From Stenotrophomonas_A sp036403795 (GTDB taxonomy: Bacteria; Pseudomonadota; Gammaproteobacteria; Xanthomonadales; Xanthomonadaceae), in assembly GCA_036403795.1 (NCBI GenBank), contig DASWQJ010000347.1:1-62075 (forward strand): a DNA stretch of 62,075 nucleotides, read 5' to 3'. The notes beneath the pieces are model-generated. The model was not told the DNA's origin, did no database searches, and saw only the letters and a list, made by a program, of their open reading frames with translations. This document shows, piece after piece, positions 59,209-62,075 of this stretch. How positions within the stretch are numbered: position 1 is the first letter of the stretch; every line of letters begins with the position of its first letter. The position numbers were made by a program, and so were the translations under genes.

Positions 59209-59325
59209 GAAAATATCCTCTCGGGGAATTCGACAGCCTACGCTGGTGCGTGCGCTGGTTCGATGGCGCTTTGCATGGCAACCACGTGACGCCAAGTACT
59301 TCCATCCCGGTGCCGGATGGCGAAC

Positions 59326-59817
59326 TCAGTGCCCGGCTTTCGGAGCGTCCGCTGGATTTTCGTACACCGTGTCGGTCGGTCCGACGCCAGTGATGAGCAC
59401 GGTGACCGCTTCGTCACCGGTTTGTGCGAAATGCGCAGCATGTGCCGGCTCAGTGTAGACGGACCCGGCCGGCAGGGTTTTGAGCTTGCTTGCATCGAAC
59501 GCCGGGCCGTAGCCGAAGTGCCACGACCCTGACAACACCGTCCCGATACGGTCGCCTGCATGATGATGTGCGGGGATGGAGGCGTGCGGCGCCACGCGAA
59601 GCAGCTGGCTATACGGCCCGGGTTGCGATGGATTTCCGAGAAGGGTGACGACCTGCACCTTGGCATTGCCGGAGCCGCCCGCGCCGCCCGTGGCGGGAAT
59701 GGCCGAGAGCTCGCTGGGCGTCTTTGTGTAAGGGACCGAGAACAGCGGAGCGCTGTTTTCCTGCGCGTGCGCAGCCACTGCAAAAGAAGCCAGGAGAATA
59801 ATCATCAACTTGTGCAT
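59326..59817 (-). CDS. Secreted cupin domain protein
   Basis: A 163-residue protein with signal peptide MHKLMIILLASFAVAAHAQ and a single cupin barrel: APHASIPAHHHAGDRIGTVLSGSWHFGYG (metal-binding His cluster) and LPAGSVYTEPAHAAHFAQTGDEAVTVLITGVGPTD. A periplasmic metal-binding protein or dioxygenase/isomerase-like enzyme is likely. It may be cotranscribed with the SDR gene. Confidence 0.85.
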   Translation of the reverse strand: MHKLMIILLASFAVAAHAQENSAPLFSVPYTKTPSELSAIPATGGAGGSGNAKVQVVTLLGNPSQPGPYSQLLRVAPHASIPAHHHAGDRIGTVLSGSWHFGYGPAFDASKLKTLPAGSVYTEPAHAAHFAQTGDEAVTVLITGVGPTDTVYENPADAPKAGH

Positions 59818-60187
59818 AGGGCTCGATCATCCATCTATGTTGGGCGTGGCTACGCAGTCTTGGTGGCTGCAGTTATTGGTCGGTGGTCATGGCGCAACGT
59901 CGTTCTACGCATGGGCAGGTCAATGACCCTCGACTGCGATGTGCCGAGGCAGCTTGTTCGCGCGCGCCCGGGCTTCGATGTGACCAGCATCGGCCGATCG
60001 TCGCAGCGCGGCATCGCGCGGAGTGGGCCATCGCCTGTCCTCCATTTGGGGGATGGCCCCATTTGCATGTTTCGCAGACCGGGGCGAACACGCCGGCCCG
60101 GTGCCGCGGCGCCAGACCCCCCGCGGTGGTTACCGACCTGGAAATGCGCACTAGACGACCGGTCTAATAACGCGTAAAGTCCGGCCC
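59818..60187. other. Divergent intergenic region, cupin / NemR-like gene
   Basis: 370 bases between divergent genes. No protein-like frame. The only recognised element is the palindromic operator at 60152-60166, just before the TetR-family gene. Confidence 0.5.
60152..60166. promoter_or_regulatory. NemR-type operator copy 1
   Basis: TAGACGACCGGTCTA, with outer arms TAGAC/GTCTA forming a palindrome; 21 bases before the TetR-family gene. Identical to the copy at 60849. The core TAGACC/GGTCTA half-sites are those of NemR-class operators. Confidence 0.8.
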
Positions 60188-60793
60188 ATGCACTCTTCAA
60201 CCGCCCCTGACACCCTCGATGTTCGCGCACGAATCCTGGCCACCGGTCAAAGGATCATGGGGGGCAAAGGCTTCTCAGCGGTGGGCTTGAACGAGGTACT
60301 GATTTCCGCCGGCGTTCCGAAGGGCTCGTTCTATCACTACTTCGGTTCCAAGGAGGCCTTTGGCGAAGCGTTGCTGGAGGCCTACTTCGAAGATTATCTC
60401 GCTGAAATGGACCGCACCTTCCGCCAGGCAGGACAGAACAAGGCGCAACAGATCAGTCGCTATTTCCAGGCCTGGAAGGAGAACCAATCCTTTGAGGACT
60501 GCCAAGGCAAGTGCCTGGCGGTGAAGCTCGGTGCCGAGGTTGCCGACTTGTCCGAAGCCATGCGCGCGGCATTGAGACGCGGCACTTCGGCCATCATCGA
60601 GCGGCTGGGAAGTGCCATCGAGCGCGGCGTCAAAGAGGGTTCGCTGTCGGTAGACGACGATTCCAGGGCCGTGGCACAGAGCCTCTATCAACTCTGGCTC
60701 GGCGCAAGCGTCATGGTCAAGATCGTTCGCAATACCCAGCCTTTTGATAATGCCTTGAGTACGACGAGGCACGTTCTACGCCTTTCGCACTGA
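60188..60793 (+). CDS. TetR family regulator, NemR/AcuR-like reactive-electrophile sensor
   Basis: A 201-residue repressor. The helix-turn-helix is ARILATGQRIMGGKGFSAVGLNEVLISAGVPKGSFYHYFGSKEAFGEALLEAYFEDYL (13-71); the GVPKGSFYHYFGSKEAFG motif is typical of NemR/AcuR. Two cysteines in FEDCQGKCLAVKLGAEV (C105, C109) match the region where E. coli NemR has its redox-sensing Cys106. It likely senses electrophiles such as methylglyoxal, quinones or hypochlorite and represses itself and the DJ-1-like gene through the two identical operators. Confidence 0.88.
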   Translation: MHSSTAPDTLDVRARILATGQRIMGGKGFSAVGLNEVLISAGVPKGSFYHYFGSKEAFGEALLEAYFEDYLAEMDRTFRQAGQNKAQQISRYFQAWKENQSFEDCQGKCLAVKLGAEVADLSEAMRAALRRGTSAIIERLGSAIERGVKEGSLSVDDDSRAVAQSLYQLWLGASVMVKIVRNTQPFDNALSTTRHVLRLSH

Positions 60794-60848
60794 AGTGCGG
60801 GACCGTTGCGGATACTCCGGCCCAGTGCCCTTTATTTTCATCCAGAGA

Positions 60849-60863
60849 TAGACGACCGGTCTA
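60849..60863. promoter_or_regulatory. NemR-type operator copy 2
   Basis: The same 15 bases as at 60152 (TAGACGACCGGTCTA), placed 34 bases before the DJ-1/PfpI gene. Two perfect copies in 700 bases argue strongly for one repressor controlling both genes. Confidence 0.8.
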
Positions 60864-60897
60864 TTTCAACTACTTTCTTTTACGACAGGAGTACCAC

Positions 60898-61578
60898 ATG
60901 AAAGTCCTCATCGTTCTAACGTCGCACGACGAACTGGGCACCACGGGCCGCAAGACCGGCTTCTGGCTCGAGGAGCTGGCCGCCCCTTATTACACGTTCA
61001 AGGATGCCGGCGCGCAGATCGTGCTGGCTTCGCCCAAAGGCGGGCAGCCGCCGCTGGATCCGAAAAGCAATGAGCCGTCCTTCCAGACCGAGCTCACTCG
61101 TCGCTTCGAAGCCGATGCGGCCGCCAACGCGCAACTGGCCGACACGGTGCGCCTGGACAGCGTTTCGCAAGCCGATTTCGACGCGGTGTTTTATCCCGGT
61201 GGGCATGGCCCGCTGTGGGACCTCGCAGAGGACGCGCACTCCATTGCGTTGATTGAATCGTTTATGGGCGCCGGCAAGCCCGTCGCACTGGTCTGCCATG
61301 CGCCGGGCGTGCTTCGCCACGTCAAGTCCGCCGACGGCAAGCCGCTTGTCTCGGGCAAAAAAGTCACCGGTTTCACCAACACCGAGGAAGACGGGGTCGG
61401 GCTTACCGATGTAGTCCCCTTCCTGGTCGAAGACGAACTCAGGGCGAAAGGCGGTATCTACTCGAAGGGGCCGGACTGGGGCTCGTATGTGGTGGCCGAT
61501 GGCCTGCTGATTACCGGCCAGAACCCGGCCTCGTCTTCGGAGGCGGCTGCAGTGCTCATGAAGCAGTTCGAGGGATGA
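60898..61578 (+). CDS. DJ-1/PfpI family protein (type 1 glutamine amidotransferase-like, Hsp31/glyoxalase III-like)
   Basis: A 226-residue protein of the DJ-1/Hsp31 class: MKVLIVLTSHDELGTTGRKTGFWLEELAAPYYTFKDAGAQIVLASPKGG, FDAVFYPGGHGPLWDLAED, and the nucleophile elbow VALVCHAPG (C133, H134). KTGFWLEE provides the Glu that supports the cysteine in this clade. Members act on methylglyoxal or as deglycase/chaperones, fitting control by a NemR-like electrophile sensor. The operator at 60849 is in its promoter. Confidence 0.9.
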   Translation: MKVLIVLTSHDELGTTGRKTGFWLEELAAPYYTFKDAGAQIVLASPKGGQPPLDPKSNEPSFQTELTRRFEADAAANAQLADTVRLDSVSQADFDAVFYPGGHGPLWDLAEDAHSIALIESFMGAGKPVALVCHAPGVLRHVKSADGKPLVSGKKVTGFTNTEEDGVGLTDVVPFLVEDELRAKGGIYSKGPDWGSYVVADGLLITGQNPASSSEAAAVLMKQFEG

Positions 61579-61816
61579 GCGCCCAGGAGTAATGATCGGT
61601 AACACGTGACCCGATCAAGCGCATGGAAGCGGTGGACGAGAGGGAATCCGGCCGAGGCGCAAGACCTGGTGGATCGCAAGCGCCAGGAAGGCAAACCCGG
61701 CCGTGCCATGCGGTCCATCAGTTCCGGATGCGCTCGCGGGGGCGGATGGTTGACCGATGAGCGCGGCCACTGGACCATCGGCTTCCGCCCCGAAGGGCCT
61801 TATCAGAGGAACGTCG

Positions 61817-62075
61817 ATGGCAGTGGATGTGGAGGTCCGGCGGGCGCAAGTAGGTGACGAGCATGCGCTGTCACTGGTCGGCCAGGCGACATTCCTGGAG
61901 ACGTTCTCGGGCGTTCTGGAAGGCACCGCGATCACGGAACATTGTCGTAAGGCGCATTCGCCTTCGCAGTACTTGCATTGGTTGGGCGACACGCGATCAG
62001 CCGTTTGGTTGGCGGGTGCGGTGCCCGGCCATGCGCCGGTCGGGTACCTCGTTGTATCGACCCCTGACTTGCCCA
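61817..62075 (+). CDS. GNAT family N-acetyltransferase (5' part, runs off the window)
   Basis: The first 86 codons of a GNAT gene: VEVRRAQVGDEHALSLVGQATFLETFSGVLEGTAITEHCRKAHSPSQYLHWL and PVGYLVVSTPDLP, the pattern of the GNAT subgroup whose N-terminus reads IRxAtpaDa-LatLgraTFlETFa. AGAGGA lies about 6 bases upstream of the ATG at 61817. The acetyl-CoA binding loop is beyond the window end, so substrate is unknown. The gap 61579-61816 has no supported gene. Confidence 0.8.
   Translation, partial: MAVDVEVRRAQVGDEHALSLVGQATFLETFSGVLEGTAITEHCRKAHSPSQYLHWLGDTRSAVWLAGAVPGHAPVGYLVVSTPDLP

Noticed and set aside
1..62075. CRISPR arrays, tRNA/rRNA genes, insertion sequences, prophage genes
   Set aside because: I looked for direct-repeat arrays, cloverleaf-like genes, transposase and integrase motifs and saw none I could support.

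Overview
This 62 kb window is GC-rich, gene-dense chromosomal DNA from a gammaproteobacterium that looks like Xanthomonadaceae/Lysobacteraceae (a Xanthomonas, Lysobacter, Luteimonas or Pseudoxanthomonas relative). The reasons are a gumD-B-C type exopolysaccharide (EPS) start, TonB-dependent receptors paired with carbohydrate or peptide utilisation genes, GH92 and GH105/DUF4861 enzymes, and tightly packed operons with many ATGA, GTGA or TTGA stop/start overlaps. The genus cannot be fixed from the sequence alone. I see no tRNA, rRNA, insertion sequence, prophage or CRISPR.

Layout. 1-1111: tail of a GH88/GH105-type unsaturated glucuronyl hydrolase and a DUF4861 protein. 1108-1955 (minus): a two-gene YeeE/YedE transporter. 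2683-18010: an EPS locus with glycosylphosphotransferase (gumD-like), export protein (gumB-like), chain-length protein (gumC-like, no kinase), secreted GH5 glucanase, VpsF-like polymerase, GT4, a GT26 glycosyltransferase fused to a degenerate kinase-like domain, a GIPC-transferase-like protein, another GT4 and galE. A flippase and a CelD-like GNAT protein converge on it from the other strand. 18295-25414: two small membrane/secreted proteins and a complete RND efflux operon.

25652-36447: a mannoside/glycoprotein locus. A LacI regulator, two GH92 alpha-mannosidases and a BSP-family metallopeptidase lie divergent to a TonB receptor, with two matching LacI-type palindromes in the gap. 36560-40873: VOC protein, AraC regulator, a membrane-tethered LuxR-type regulator, a DUF4199-like membrane protein and a Xre-RES toxin-antitoxin pair.

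40910-54392: the most interesting block. An XRE-cupin regulator is followed by two operons (serine hydrolase, DgcA-like dipeptide epimerase, POT transporter, D-aminoacylase-like protein; then TonB receptor, DgcN-like DUF1611 protein, YkvI-like transporter, second serine hydrolase). The two operons start from the same 30-base promoter block, which overlaps an inverted repeat. I read this as one regulon for scavenging D-glutamate or D-amino-acid-containing (peptidoglycan-type) peptides.

54517-62075: stress and detoxification genes. They are an RcnR/DmeR-like regulator with a DmeF-like exporter, a YCII protein, a TetR regulator divergent to an M19 dipeptidase-like protein, an SDR and a cupin, a NemR-like TetR regulator with a DJ-1/PfpI protein sharing an identical operator, and the start of a GNAT gene.
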